From Mucilaginibacter mali (GTDB taxonomy: Bacteria; Bacteroidota; Bacteroidia; Sphingobacteriales; Sphingobacteriaceae), in contig NZ_CP054139.1 of the NCBI RefSeq assembly GCF_013283875.1, forward strand, positions 5,332,001 through 5,396,000: 64,000 nucleotides of DNA. The letters are read 5' to 3'. The notes below the pieces were generated by a model. The model was not told the origin of the DNA. It made no database searches and saw nothing but the letters and a program-made list of their open reading frames with translations. Positions 42,048 to 50,069 of the stretch are shown one piece after another. The stretch's first letter is position 1. Every line of letters starts with the position of its first letter. Both the position numbers and the translations under genes were made by a program.

Positions 42048-43101
42048 AACCACAGCCGGAAGACCGTCCGGCAGCGCCCAGCACGAGGCGCTGCTGCGAT
42101 CCCAATGCGCGGCCATCCTCCTGAACGTCAGGATCAGCGCGAAGCAGCTCGGCAAGAGGGGCCTGCCGATGGCCCGGGGCGACAGCATGAAGCCGTACTT
42201 CGAGCCGTTCTTCTTCGAATACCAGCGGCTGCTGGATCTCAACAATGCGGAGCTTGCCTGCGAGGTGGCGCGGTTCGAGGTCATGGAGCACGATGCCCAG
42301 GCCGACCGGGACATCGCTGGCCTGGAACAGGACCTTGCCGACGCCGAGCGCGAGTTCGGGCAGGCCGAGCATGAGGTACAGAACACCCCCGCGCCCGCCG
42401 GGCGGCATGCCGCGCTCAGGAGGCGGCTGTGCCTGTTCGTTGTGGCGGTGTTCGACACGCTGCTGAACGCCCAGTACTTCCAGATGCTGGGCTACAGCTA
42501 CCTCGAAGCCGCCGGCCTCGGGTCCTGCTTCGCGGGCGTGCTGCTGATATTCTCGGGCTTCGTTCCCCGCCTCGTCCGCCTGGGCGGGACGGCCCGGCAG
42601 CGGCGCCTGATCGCCGCCGGCATCCTTGTTTTCATGGCGGCGATATTCTCGTACCTGGCTCAACTCCGTGCAGACTTTGCCAACGCCGCACATGGCACTC
42701 ATTTCAGCCCGTGGTTCTTCACCCTGCTTTCCCTGTTCCTGTTCGCCACCGCGGTATGCGCCCACTGCTTCCTAACCCCCTCGCGGGCGGACCGCGAGGC
42801 CGCGGAGCGCTATGACGCCCTGCTTGGCCGCGAGCGCAAGGCGAAGGCGGCCAAGGAGGACATAGCCCGGCAGCTTGCCGCCACGCGCCTGGCGAAAAGC
42901 GGGCTGCGGGTGGCCAACAGCGCTGTCATACACGGCGGCGCCATGCTCGAGGCGCAGCTCATCTCGGCCGCCAGGCACGCCTTCGCCGTCCTCAGGGAGG
43001 AGGCGCTGCGGTACCGGACCGGTCCCGGCAGGCCCGACTGCTGCGACGCTGACTTTGATTCCTGCTTTGCCTTCCACCGCTATTTCCCAAAAATCGACTG
43101 A
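42034..43101 (+). CDS. Coiled-coil membrane protein of the mobilization operon
   Basis: A protein of 355 residues. Residues about 70-115 are a charged coiled coil; four membrane helices at about 130-148, 158-178, 192-212 and 226-246; a second coiled coil at about 250-290. No family is recognised. Topology places both coiled coils in the cytoplasm. It could link the relaxosome or coupling ATPase to the membrane. It ends one base before the next gene. Confidence 0.6.
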   Translation: MKTIETTAGRPSGSAQHEALLRSQCAAILLNVRISAKQLGKRGLPMARGDSMKPYFEPFFFEYQRLLDLNNAELACEVARFEVMEHDAQADRDIAGLEQDLADAEREFGQAEHEVQNTPAPAGRHAALRRRLCLFVVAVFDTLLNAQYFQMLGYSYLEAAGLGSCFAGVLLIFSGFVPRLVRLGGTARQRRLIAAGILVFMAAIFSYLAQLRADFANAAHGTHFSPWFFTLLSLFLFATAVCAHCFLTPSRADREAAERYDALLGRERKAKAAKEDIARQLAATRLAKSGLRVANSAVIHGGAMLEAQLISAARHAFAVLREEALRYRTGPGRPDCCDADFDSCFAFHRYFPKID

Positions 43102-43102
43102 C

Positions 43103-43822
43103 ATGAAAAGAACCACGCAACTTATCGCCCTGCTGCCGGCCGTCTGCCTGTTGCAGGCATGCGGGATAGTCCCGCAAACGCCAGCCTCTTCGGATATGAC
43201 CGTCGTATTCGACCGCACCGACAGCATCCGCAACTGCCCAGACGCTCAGACGCTGCTCTCGCCCTTTGACCTTGAACGCGACAGGTTTCAGGGCCTGCAT
43301 ATCGTGCTTACCACCGCCTCGGACGTCGACGTGAACGGGCGCACGGTGATTGACCTGAAGCCGCAGAACGAACTGACCAGCAATATCGTCGACCGGGAGA
43401 AAGACATCAGCCGATTTGCCACGCAAATACAACAGGCGCTTGACAGCATCCGCAGGGAGCCACCCTGCGGCCACTCGATCGTCTACCGCGCCGTTGCCCG
43501 CGAGGCGAACGCGCTGGCTTCATCAAGCTCAACCAATAAGTATTTATTGGTGTATTCAGACCTCCTTGAAGCCAACGGAGAAGTCAGCTTCTACCGTGCC
43601 GGGCAGCTGAGGGAGATACGGCGGCACCCCGACACGGTCAGCCAGCTCCTGGAAAGCGGCCTGCCGCTGCAACCGTTGGCGGGAATGCAGGTATTCCTGC
43701 TGTACGAACCAAGATCGTTTGCCGACAACGGCGCCTTCATGCCGGTGGCGGCCATGTACAGGCGGATGCTTGAGAGGCACGGCGCGACCGTTCACGTTGC
43801 CGCCCAGTTTTCAAGGCCATGA
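43103..43822 (+). CDS. Lipoprotein with VWA-like fold
   Basis: A protein of 239 residues with lipobox LLQAC (Cys20). The mature part starts MTVVFDRTDSIRNC, in which DRTDS resembles a MIDAS DxSxS site, and later YLLVYSDLLEANGEV fits a central VWA strand. Metal-dependent binding of a partner in the envelope is possible. A lipoprotein of this type in a mobilization operon is not something I can match to a known transfer protein. Confidence 0.55.
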   Translation: MKRTTQLIALLPAVCLLQACGIVPQTPASSDMTVVFDRTDSIRNCPDAQTLLSPFDLERDRFQGLHIVLTTASDVDVNGRTVIDLKPQNELTSNIVDREKDISRFATQIQQALDSIRREPPCGHSIVYRAVAREANALASSSSTNKYLLVYSDLLEANGEVSFYRAGQLREIRRHPDTVSQLLESGLPLQPLAGMQVFLLYEPRSFADNGAFMPVAAMYRRMLERHGATVHVAAQFSRP

Positions 43823-43935
43823 GGATCGCCGTGCAATTCCTCAAGTTCGTATTCTACTGCCTGATAGTGGCGGTGGAGTACGCGCTCAAGCTCGCGCTGG
43901 AGATCACCCTTCAGGCCAAGAAACCCTTTCAGTAA
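43819..43935 (+). CDS. 38-residue membrane peptide
   Basis: ATG 43819 overlaps the stop of the lipoprotein gene by four bases; TAA 43933-43935. One amphipathic to hydrophobic helix (FLKFVFYCLIVAVEYALKLA) and a basic end. Ten bases before the coupling ATPase gene. Coupled overlap and G+C-rich codons favour real coding. Confidence 0.5.
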   Translation: MRIAVQFLKFVFYCLIVAVEYALKLALEITLQAKKPFQ

Positions 43936-43944
43936 CCATGAAAT

Positions 43945-45327
43945 ATGAAAGCAATACAGTTTATCATCGGCCTGATCGCCGACTTCTTCGGCGCGCTGGC
44001 AGACGCATTCCATCAGCAGGACGGGTTCAATGCCGCGTTCGGAAGCGAGCGCCTTATCGGCAGCCGTCTTAACAAGGGCTTTGTGTATTCGAAGTCGCGC
44101 AAGCTGAGCAGGAAGGCAAGCCATTCCAACTTTCTGATAACGGGCATCACTGGAAAGGGCAAGTCGACCAGGCTGATCGCCAAGTCCATTTTCACGCTCC
44201 GCAACTGCTCCATGATCATCCATGATCCGAGCATGGAGCTTTACAGCCTGGCATCGGGATTCCTCTCAAAGTTTTTTGTGGTGAAGACGCTGAACTTTTC
44301 TAACGACGCGGTCAGTTCCGGCTACAACCCGCTGTCCCGCATCAGGAAGCCCGGCGACGTAAGCAAGCTTGCGCACATGCTGGTGGCGATCCTTGAAAAG
44401 GGCAGCGGCGACCCGTACTGGAGCCTGGCGAGCAAGAAGCTGTGCCAGATCATTATCAGGATAGTGCTGCTTCAGCCGGAGGAACACCACCACATTTGCA
44501 ACTGCGTCCGCGTGCTCAAGTACTTCCAGACCGAGCCGTCGAAGACCGATACCTGGGTGGCACGATCGGGGGACGAAAAGCTCATCCTGGACTACAAGGC
44601 CCTGATAGCGACGCCCGAGCGCACCCTTCAAAACGTGGTCGCTTCCCTTTCCGCCGCCTTGGAGATATACGACACCCCTTCCATAGCGAAGGTCTGCTCA
44701 AGCGACACGATCGACTTTGAAGCCATTAGGAAGACTCCCCATGTTATTTTTCTGCACAACAGCATCGCCGACCAGGCCTTTCTCTCGACGCTGACCAGCG
44801 TTTATTTCGAGCAGTTCTTCAACTTCATCCTGGAGCGGCTGCCGGGCAGGGGCGACCTGGACGTGTTCTGCATACTGGACGAGGCCAGCAGCCTGAAAAT
44901 CCCCCTCCTGCCGCTTTTCCTGGCCAATTGCAGGAAGTTTCGCTGCGGCAACCTTCTGGCGATACAGGGAAAAAGCCAGCTCCAGTCGTTCTACGGGCAG
45001 GACGCCACAAGCATCGTCAGCAACTGCTCGACCCGCCTGTACCTGCCCGGAATCTCGGACGTGGACGAGCTGCGTGAGATCGAAACGCTGTCCGGGAAAT
45101 GCACCTACAGGGGCAGGGACGGCAAACAAGTTACCAGGCAGCTCGTTACCGCGGACGAGATACGGCAGCTGCATGACGACCGGACGCTGATTTTGTCCGG
45201 AAACCACCCGATCATACGCGGCAGGTCATCATTTTACTTCCGCTCTCCGCTGTACAGGCGGTATGCGGCCATTCCGCCGCTGCCGATGGGGAGCGACATA
45301 CCCGGCGGGCCGATAGCGTTCTTATAG
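43945..45327 (+). CDS. TraG/TraD/VirD4-type coupling ATPase
   Basis: A protein of 460 residues. Walker A GITGKGKST (67-75) and Walker B VFCILDEAS (about 308-316); conserved FEAIRKTPHVIFLHNS. It should receive the relaxase-DNA complex and feed it to a transfer channel. Lacks long N-terminal membrane helices; the membrane protein encoded at 42034 could supply the anchor. It is the second such ATPase in the island (compare 10346) and is followed after two bases by a mobilization accessory gene. Confidence 0.78.
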   Translation: MKAIQFIIGLIADFFGALADAFHQQDGFNAAFGSERLIGSRLNKGFVYSKSRKLSRKASHSNFLITGITGKGKSTRLIAKSIFTLRNCSMIIHDPSMELYSLASGFLSKFFVVKTLNFSNDAVSSGYNPLSRIRKPGDVSKLAHMLVAILEKGSGDPYWSLASKKLCQIIIRIVLLQPEEHHHICNCVRVLKYFQTEPSKTDTWVARSGDEKLILDYKALIATPERTLQNVVASLSAALEIYDTPSIAKVCSSDTIDFEAIRKTPHVIFLHNSIADQAFLSTLTSVYFEQFFNFILERLPGRGDLDVFCILDEASSLKIPLLPLFLANCRKFRCGNLLAIQGKSQLQSFYGQDATSIVSNCSTRLYLPGISDVDELREIETLSGKCTYRGRDGKQVTRQLVTADEIRQLHDDRTLILSGNHPIIRGRSSFYFRSPLYRRYAAIPPLPMGSDIPGGPIAFL

Positions 45328-45329
45328 CC

Positions 45330-45746
45330 ATGAGGGTCAGGAGCAAGCCACTATATGAGTACCTGCTCCGGGAGGGCGTCCTCGGCGGAACGCCCGAGGC
45401 CATCGCCGCGGCAAGGCTGCGCTACCGGCAGGAATACAAGCGGGACTGGAAGCGGCGAAGGGGGCGGAAAAAGGAGATCAGGTTCGCGGTTACGGCCAGC
45501 CAGTTCGAGGCCGTCAGGCTTCGCGCCGAAACACGGGGGCTGAAGCTCGCCGCGTACGTCAGGTCGCTGGCTCTTGAAGGCACCGGCGAGCGCGTGCCGG
45601 ACGACCGCCTGCTTCGGGCGCTGCAGTTGGTCGGCATGGCCCTTACCGCCGCTACCCGCGGCACCGACACGGCGCGCATGCGCGCATGGCTGGCGGAAGC
45701 CGAGGCCCTGCTGCTGGGCATGGTGCGGCCGGCCACACAAAATTGA
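45330..45746 (+). CDS. Mobilization accessory protein (MobC-like)
   Basis: A protein of 138 residues. A very basic stretch (YKRDWKRRRGRKKEIRF, about 37-53) leads into a ribbon-helix-helix-like segment (RFAVTASQFEAVRLRAETRG, then LAAYVRSLAL), as in MobC/relaxosome proteins. It should bind oriT and help the relaxase. Two bases after the coupling ATPase. Confidence 0.68.
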   Translation: MRVRSKPLYEYLLREGVLGGTPEAIAAARLRYRQEYKRDWKRRRGRKKEIRFAVTASQFEAVRLRAETRGLKLAAYVRSLALEGTGERVPDDRLLRALQLVGMALTAATRGTDTARMRAWLAEAEALLLGMVRPATQN

Positions 45747-45764
45747 AACACTAAAAGAATAGAA

Positions 45765-46088
45765 ATGAAAACAAATGACGAAAGAAGCAAGGAAGACAAC
45801 AAGGCGCTGGACGGGATAGAAGGCGCCAGGAACGGCCGCCAAGCGGAAAGGGACAGGCTGATGGGATTCGACTTCCTCATGGCGGAAATGCATCGCGACC
45901 TGTCGCTGCTGGCGGACGAGATGTCCGGCCTCATCGCCCAGCAGGACCGGGAAACGCTTGCCCGCTACGTGGAGCGGCACCCCGAGGAGCGTGAGCTGAT
46001 ATTCGGCGACGAGCCCGCCGCCGGGCCCGCAACGCCGGACCGCGGGGAAGGCGGCAGGCAGGCGGAGGAACGCGAGCCGGAACGCTGA
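45765..46088 (+). CDS. Hypothetical acidic protein of the mobilization operon
   Basis: A protein of 107 residues, charged and probably helical in the first 80 (GFDFLMAEMHRDLSLLADEM) with a disordered Glu/Gly-rich tail. No family. It is 18 bases after the MobC-like gene and shares its composition. Confidence 0.55.
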   Translation: MKTNDERSKEDNKALDGIEGARNGRQAERDRLMGFDFLMAEMHRDLSLLADEMSGLIAQQDRETLARYVERHPEERELIFGDEPAAGPATPDRGEGGRQAEEREPER

Positions 46089-46111
46089 ACACACCAAAAG
46101 CACACGCACGG

Positions 46112-46600
46112 ATGGACATAGGCGGAAATGGCAAGTGCAGGCGCGGCGACAAATCGCCCGAGCCGACGCCCGAGCAGCTTCGGGAGCACCGGCGGCTGGC
46201 CGAGCAGGTCAACTACAGGATAGCCCTCAACGAGCTGGCCTTCTACGCGAGGGGCTCCACGCGGCAGGAGGGCGTCCTCACGGATGCCCAGAAGGGGCGG
46301 GCGTGGACCGACCACCTGGGGCAGGGATGGGTTGCCAGGACGCCCATCAGTTCCCCCGCCCGGAACGAGCTGGCGGCGATACTGGAGGTGATACGGGAAT
46401 ACGAGGCCACGCACGGCAATGGCGACAAGGAGCAGCAGGCCCTGGACGGCATCGCGGAGGTCAGGGCCGCAAGGGGCGAACCAAGTCCCGACAGGCTGGC
46501 GAACTTTGAAAGGAATACGGCCGGCACCGATGCGGCAATGTCCCCTGCGGATATTGAACCGCCATCCCCCCAGGAACATGTGATTGAAATCGAACGATAA
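46112..46600 (+). CDS. Hypothetical protein of the mobilization operon
   Basis: A protein of 162 residues. Helical centre (EQVNYRIALNELAFYARGST) and a repeat-like TDHLGQGWVARTPIS segment; the ends are disordered. No family. Located 23 bases after the preceding gene, in the same operon. Confidence 0.55.
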   Translation: MDIGGNGKCRRGDKSPEPTPEQLREHRRLAEQVNYRIALNELAFYARGSTRQEGVLTDAQKGRAWTDHLGQGWVARTPISSPARNELAAILEVIREYEATHGNGDKEQQALDGIAEVRAARGEPSPDRLANFERNTAGTDAAMSPADIEPPSPQEHVIEIER

Positions 46601-46610
46601 TTTACACGTT

Positions 46611-46790
46611 ATGGCAGACAATACGCACACCGACTGGCAGCGGAGCAACGACATTACCGCAGAGGAAGTGAAGGCCTGTCCCGCCTTCGCGCACTTCACG
46701 GACGAGGAGGCGCAGCAGGTGATTGAAACACTCATTACATTTGCCAAAATCGTCTACGATTGTTGCAAAAATCAGCGAAAAACACTTTGA
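46611..46790 (+). CDS. 59-residue protein upstream of serine recombinase 2
   Basis: MADNTHTDWQRSNDITAEEV and so on, ending NQRKTL. Acidic N-terminus, one longer helix at the C-terminal half. Same length and same position relative to a large serine recombinase as the gene at 11633. A role with the recombinase is suggested by the repeated arrangement only. Confidence 0.6.
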   Translation: MADNTHTDWQRSNDITAEEVKACPAFAHFTDEEAQQVIETLITFAKIVYDCCKNQRKTL

Positions 46791-46848
46791 TATTGAGCAT
46801 TTTATTCGTATCTTATAGGATATTAACGCTTCAAAAAAACTGTCAGCC

Positions 46849-48453
46849 ATGAATGATTTCGCCGCATTTACCCCCTTCGCGAAGGGTCAAAAGGCCAAGA
46901 CCGCAAAAGGCTCCAATTGCGTCATCTACAGCAGGGTATCCACCCCCGACCAAATGAACAACCTGAGCCTTGAAACGCAGCAGAAGGCGTGCAGGGAGTA
47001 CGCCGTCAAAAACAATTACTCGGTGCTTCAGGAGTTCGGCTCGACCCATGAGTCCGCCAAGACCGACGAGCGCAAGGAGTTCAAGCGGATGCTGGCCTTC
47101 GTGAAAAAGTCGCAGCCCAAGGTGTCGTTCGTGATCGTCTACAGTCTGGACAGGTTCTCCCGCAACGAGCACGCCATCCTCCTGACCTCCGAGTTAAGGG
47201 GCAAGTACAACGTGGAGGTCGTGTCGGTTACGCAACCAATGGATACGTCCAATGCCGCTGGACAGATGCAGCAGCGGCTGGTATGCGTCTTTAACCAGTT
47301 CGAAAACGAGCTTCGGCGCGGTAAGGTCGTTGCCGGCATGACGGAAATGCTCCTTCGCGGCGACTGGCCCATGCGGCCGCCGCTGGGCTACGACAGCGTC
47401 AACCTCAACGGCAGGCGCGCCATCGTCGTCAACGAGAAAGGCAGGATACTGCGCAACGCCTTTTTCTGGAAACTGGAAGGGTGGTCGTACGAGAGCATCA
47501 AGCACAGGCTGGCGGCAAGCGGCATCAGTCTCTGCCACCAGCGGGTGGCGGCCATACTACGAAACCCCTTCTACGCGGGAGTGCTTTCGCACGGCTTGCT
47601 GGAGGGACAGTTAATAAAGGGCAACCACGAGCCGCTTGTGCCGAAGGAAATCTTCCTGCGGGTGAACGGCCTGCTTCAGCAGAATACCCACGGCTTTTCC
47701 GTGCAGGAGGAAAACGACCACATTCCCCTCAAGCGCTTCCTGATCTGCGGAAAGTGCGGCAAGCCCCTGCGCGGCTACATCGTCCAAAAGAAGCAAATCC
47801 ACTACTACAAGTGCTGCACCCGCGGCTGCGGCACCAACAGGAGCGCAAGGCATCTCAACCAGTGGTTTGCAGAACTGCTGGAGTCTTTTACTCTAAATCA
47901 CGGCAGGGAGTTGATACAGCTTATCAGGCAGCAGGCAATCGCCACCTTCAACCAGTTCACCAAGACCTACGATGACGCCTATCAGCTGCTATGCGACCGG
48001 TACACCGACATCAAGAAAAAGATAGCCCGCCTGGAGGAGCGTTTTATAGAGGAAGAAATCAACGCGGACCTGTACAACCGCTACAGCCAAAAATTCGCGG
48101 ACGAACGAACCGAAATCGAGCGGCAGCTTAGCGCGTCCGGCAGGGTGTCGAACCTTGAGGAATGCGTGCAACTCGCCGTCGATTTCGCTGTAAATCTGCC
48201 CAAAAGATGGCTTTTGGCAGATTACGCGACTCGCCAGCGGCTGCAATTTCTCATCTTCCCGGAGGGCATTCACTATGACCGGGAAACGGACAAGTGTCGA
48301 ACCGGCAGGATAAACTTCGTGTTCTTGTATCTCGCTTATTTACAGCAGATTGCGATCAAAAAAGAAAGCGGCGTACCAGCCTTACAGCTTGATTACGCCG
48401 CTTTCGCGCTTTCGGTAGCCCGTAGGGGAATCGAACCCCTGTTACCAGAATGA
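46849..48453 (+). CDS. Large serine recombinase 2 (integrase at tRNA-Glu)
   Basis: A protein of 534 residues. Catalytic domain with Ser31 in YSRVS; recombinase domain about 165-270; zinc ribbon about 299-335 (CGKCGKPLRG, then CCTRGCGTN); coiled coil about 380-430. The last 31 codons run through the hairpin terminator of the tRNA-Glu gene and end at TGA 48451-48453, within the tRNA anticodon loop, giving the telltale end VARRGIEPLLPE. This places the crossover upstream of about 48357 and shows that the element supplies the body and the chromosome the tail. The integrase of the island. Confidence 0.88.
   Translation: MNDFAAFTPFAKGQKAKTAKGSNCVIYSRVSTPDQMNNLSLETQQKACREYAVKNNYSVLQEFGSTHESAKTDERKEFKRMLAFVKKSQPKVSFVIVYSLDRFSRNEHAILLTSELRGKYNVEVVSVTQPMDTSNAAGQMQQRLVCVFNQFENELRRGKVVAGMTEMLLRGDWPMRPPLGYDSVNLNGRRAIVVNEKGRILRNAFFWKLEGWSYESIKHRLAASGISLCHQRVAAILRNPFYAGVLSHGLLEGQLIKGNHEPLVPKEIFLRVNGLLQQNTHGFSVQEENDHIPLKRFLICGKCGKPLRGYIVQKKQIHYYKCCTRGCGTNRSARHLNQWFAELLESFTLNHGRELIQLIRQQAIATFNQFTKTYDDAYQLLCDRYTDIKKKIARLEERFIEEEINADLYNRYSQKFADERTEIERQLSASGRVSNLEECVQLAVDFAVNLPKRWLLADYATRQRLQFLIFPEGIHYDRETDKCRTGRINFVFLYLAYLQQIAIKKESGVPALQLDYAAFALSVARRGIEPLLPE
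48357..48405 (-). terminator. Terminator of tRNA-Glu, embedded in recombinase 2
   Basis: GAAAGCGGCGTA (48364-48375) and TACGCCGCTTTC (48394-48405) are perfect twelve-base arms. On the minus strand the hairpin is followed by six T. It lies 10 bases beyond the tRNA 3' end and inside the recombinase reading frame. Confidence 0.85.
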
Positions 48454-48487
48454 AAATCTGGTGTCCTAACCCCTAGACGAACGGGCC
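48416..48487 (-). tRNA. tRNA-Glu (anticodon TTC)
   Basis: The minus strand folds as a tRNA: acceptor GGCCCGT/ACGGGCT (with a G-U first pair), anticodon arm CCAGA-TTTTCAT-TCTGG with anticodon TTC (plus positions 48452-48454), T arm with GGTTCGATTCC, discriminator A. No CCA is encoded. The end of the recombinase 2 gene overlaps it in antisense by 38 bases. Confidence 0.95.
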
Positions 48488-48679
48488 AAATTTTTGGAGC
48501 AGAACTCCTTTGTTTTGGGACTGCAAAGATAAACGTTAAAACATATTTTTAAAACATTTTTTGAAAATTTTTTTACACTGGTTTTTATCGCCCTGATAAT
48601 CTGACAAATCAAAAACAAATCCACTGCTTCATTTCTTTAAAATCCAGTTAACTTTAACACATCAATCTACCCATAAGCT

Positions 48680-50065
48680 ATGAAACAGTACGACGCGATC
48701 ATTATCGGTGCCGGGCAGGCAGGCGTGCCTTTAGCCAAAAAGCTGGCCCTCTCCGGTAAAAAAACCGCTATTATAGAGAAGCGTTACATTGGCGGCACCT
48801 GCGTTAACGATGGCTGTACGCCTACCAAAACCATGGTCGCTTCGGCCAAGATGGCTTATATGGCCCGAGTTAGCGCGCCGCTGGGAGTCACCATTAAAAA
48901 GTTCTCGGTGGATATGCCTACCATTAAAAAGCGGAAGGACGATGTGGTGAACATGTTTCGCAATGGCAGCCAAAAGGGACTGGAAAAAACCAAAGGACTG
49001 GATATCCTGATGGGCGAGGCCACCTTTACCGGTCCAAAAGCGCTTTCGGTAAAAATGAATGACGGCGGCGTACAGGAACTACAGGCCGATCTGATCTTCA
49101 TAAACACCGGCACTAAAACAACCATCCCAGCTATTGATGGGTTAAGCGATATCGGTTATTTAACATCCACTACCATACTTGATCTGGACGAAGTGCCCGA
49201 ACACCTGCTGATCATCGGCGGTAATTATATCGGGCTGGAGTTTGGGCAGATGTTCCGCCGCTTTGGGAGTAAGGTGTCTGTGATTGAGCGCTCGGCCCGC
49301 ATCATTTCGCGCGAGGAAGCTGATGTATCTGCCGAGATGACCAAACATCTGGAGGCCGAGAAGATCAGTATCCTAACCAATTCAGCAGTCACTGCGTTTA
49401 AGCAAAAGAAGAACGGTAAAATAACAGCCATTATTAAAACAAGGGATACGGAGCAAAAAGTAAAATGTACGCATGTGCTGATCGCCGCGGGCCGTAGTCC
49501 ACAAACGGAGACACTTGGTTTAGATAAGGCGGGTGTTAAAATAGACGAGCATGGTTATATTATCGTCAACAAAAAGCTGGAGACCAATGTGGCCGGTATT
49601 TACGCGTTGGGCGATGTAAAGGGAGGGCCTGCGTTTACCCACATTGCTTATAACGATTATACCATCGTTTACCGTAATTTAATAGAGGGCACTAAATATA
49701 CTATAGATGACCGCCCGGTGCCTTACTGTATGTTCACCGATCCGCAGTTGGGACGCGTTGGTATAGATGAGGCCGAGGCTAAAAAGTTAAAGCTAAAGGT
49801 AAAAGTGGCCAAACTACCCATGGCACATGTAGCGAGGGCCATCGAGACGGGCGACACACGCGGCTTTATGAAGGCCGTGGTTGATGCTAAAACCAAAAAG
49901 ATACTGGGCGCAACTGTAATTGGCGAGCAGGGCGGCGAAATTATGACCGTGCTGCAAATGGCCATGGAGGGCGGTATCACGTACGACCGGATCCGCTATT
50001 GCGTGTTCGCGCACCCGCTGTTTTCCGAGTCGTTGAACAACCTGTTTATGGGTATTGCAGATTGA
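48680..50065 (+). CDS. Flavin-dependent disulfide oxidoreductase (Lpd/MerA-like)
   Basis: A protein of 461 residues. FAD site IIIGAGQAG (about 7-15), redox disulfide GGTCVNDGCTPTKT (about 38-51), NAD(P) site LIIGGNYIGLEFG, second FAD motif YALGDV, and C-terminal AHPLFSESLN with the His-Glu pair of the family. Belongs to the dihydrolipoamide dehydrogenase/mercuric reductase group; no N-terminal metal-binding domain and no C-terminal vicinal cysteines, so mercury reduction is unlikely. The substrate is unknown. First gene to the right of the island. Its stop is four bases before the ABC ATPase gene, so it may be cotranscribed with the transporter. Confidence 0.85.
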   Translation: MKQYDAIIIGAGQAGVPLAKKLALSGKKTAIIEKRYIGGTCVNDGCTPTKTMVASAKMAYMARVSAPLGVTIKKFSVDMPTIKKRKDDVVNMFRNGSQKGLEKTKGLDILMGEATFTGPKALSVKMNDGGVQELQADLIFINTGTKTTIPAIDGLSDIGYLTSTTILDLDEVPEHLLIIGGNYIGLEFGQMFRRFGSKVSVIERSARIISREEADVSAEMTKHLEAEKISILTNSAVTAFKQKKNGKITAIIKTRDTEQKVKCTHVLIAAGRSPQTETLGLDKAGVKIDEHGYIIVNKKLETNVAGIYALGDVKGGPAFTHIAYNDYTIVYRNLIEGTKYTIDDRPVPYCMFTDPQLGRVGIDEAEAKKLKLKVKVAKLPMAHVARAIETGDTRGFMKAVVDAKTKKILGATVIGEQGGEIMTVLQMAMEGGITYDRIRYCVFAHPLFSESLNNLFMGIAD

Positions 50066-50069
50066 TAGG

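Noticed and set aside
43719..44072. Alternative frame across the start of the coupling ATPase
   Set aside because: It overlaps the lipoprotein, the 38-residue gene and the ATPase in another frame, with no domain.
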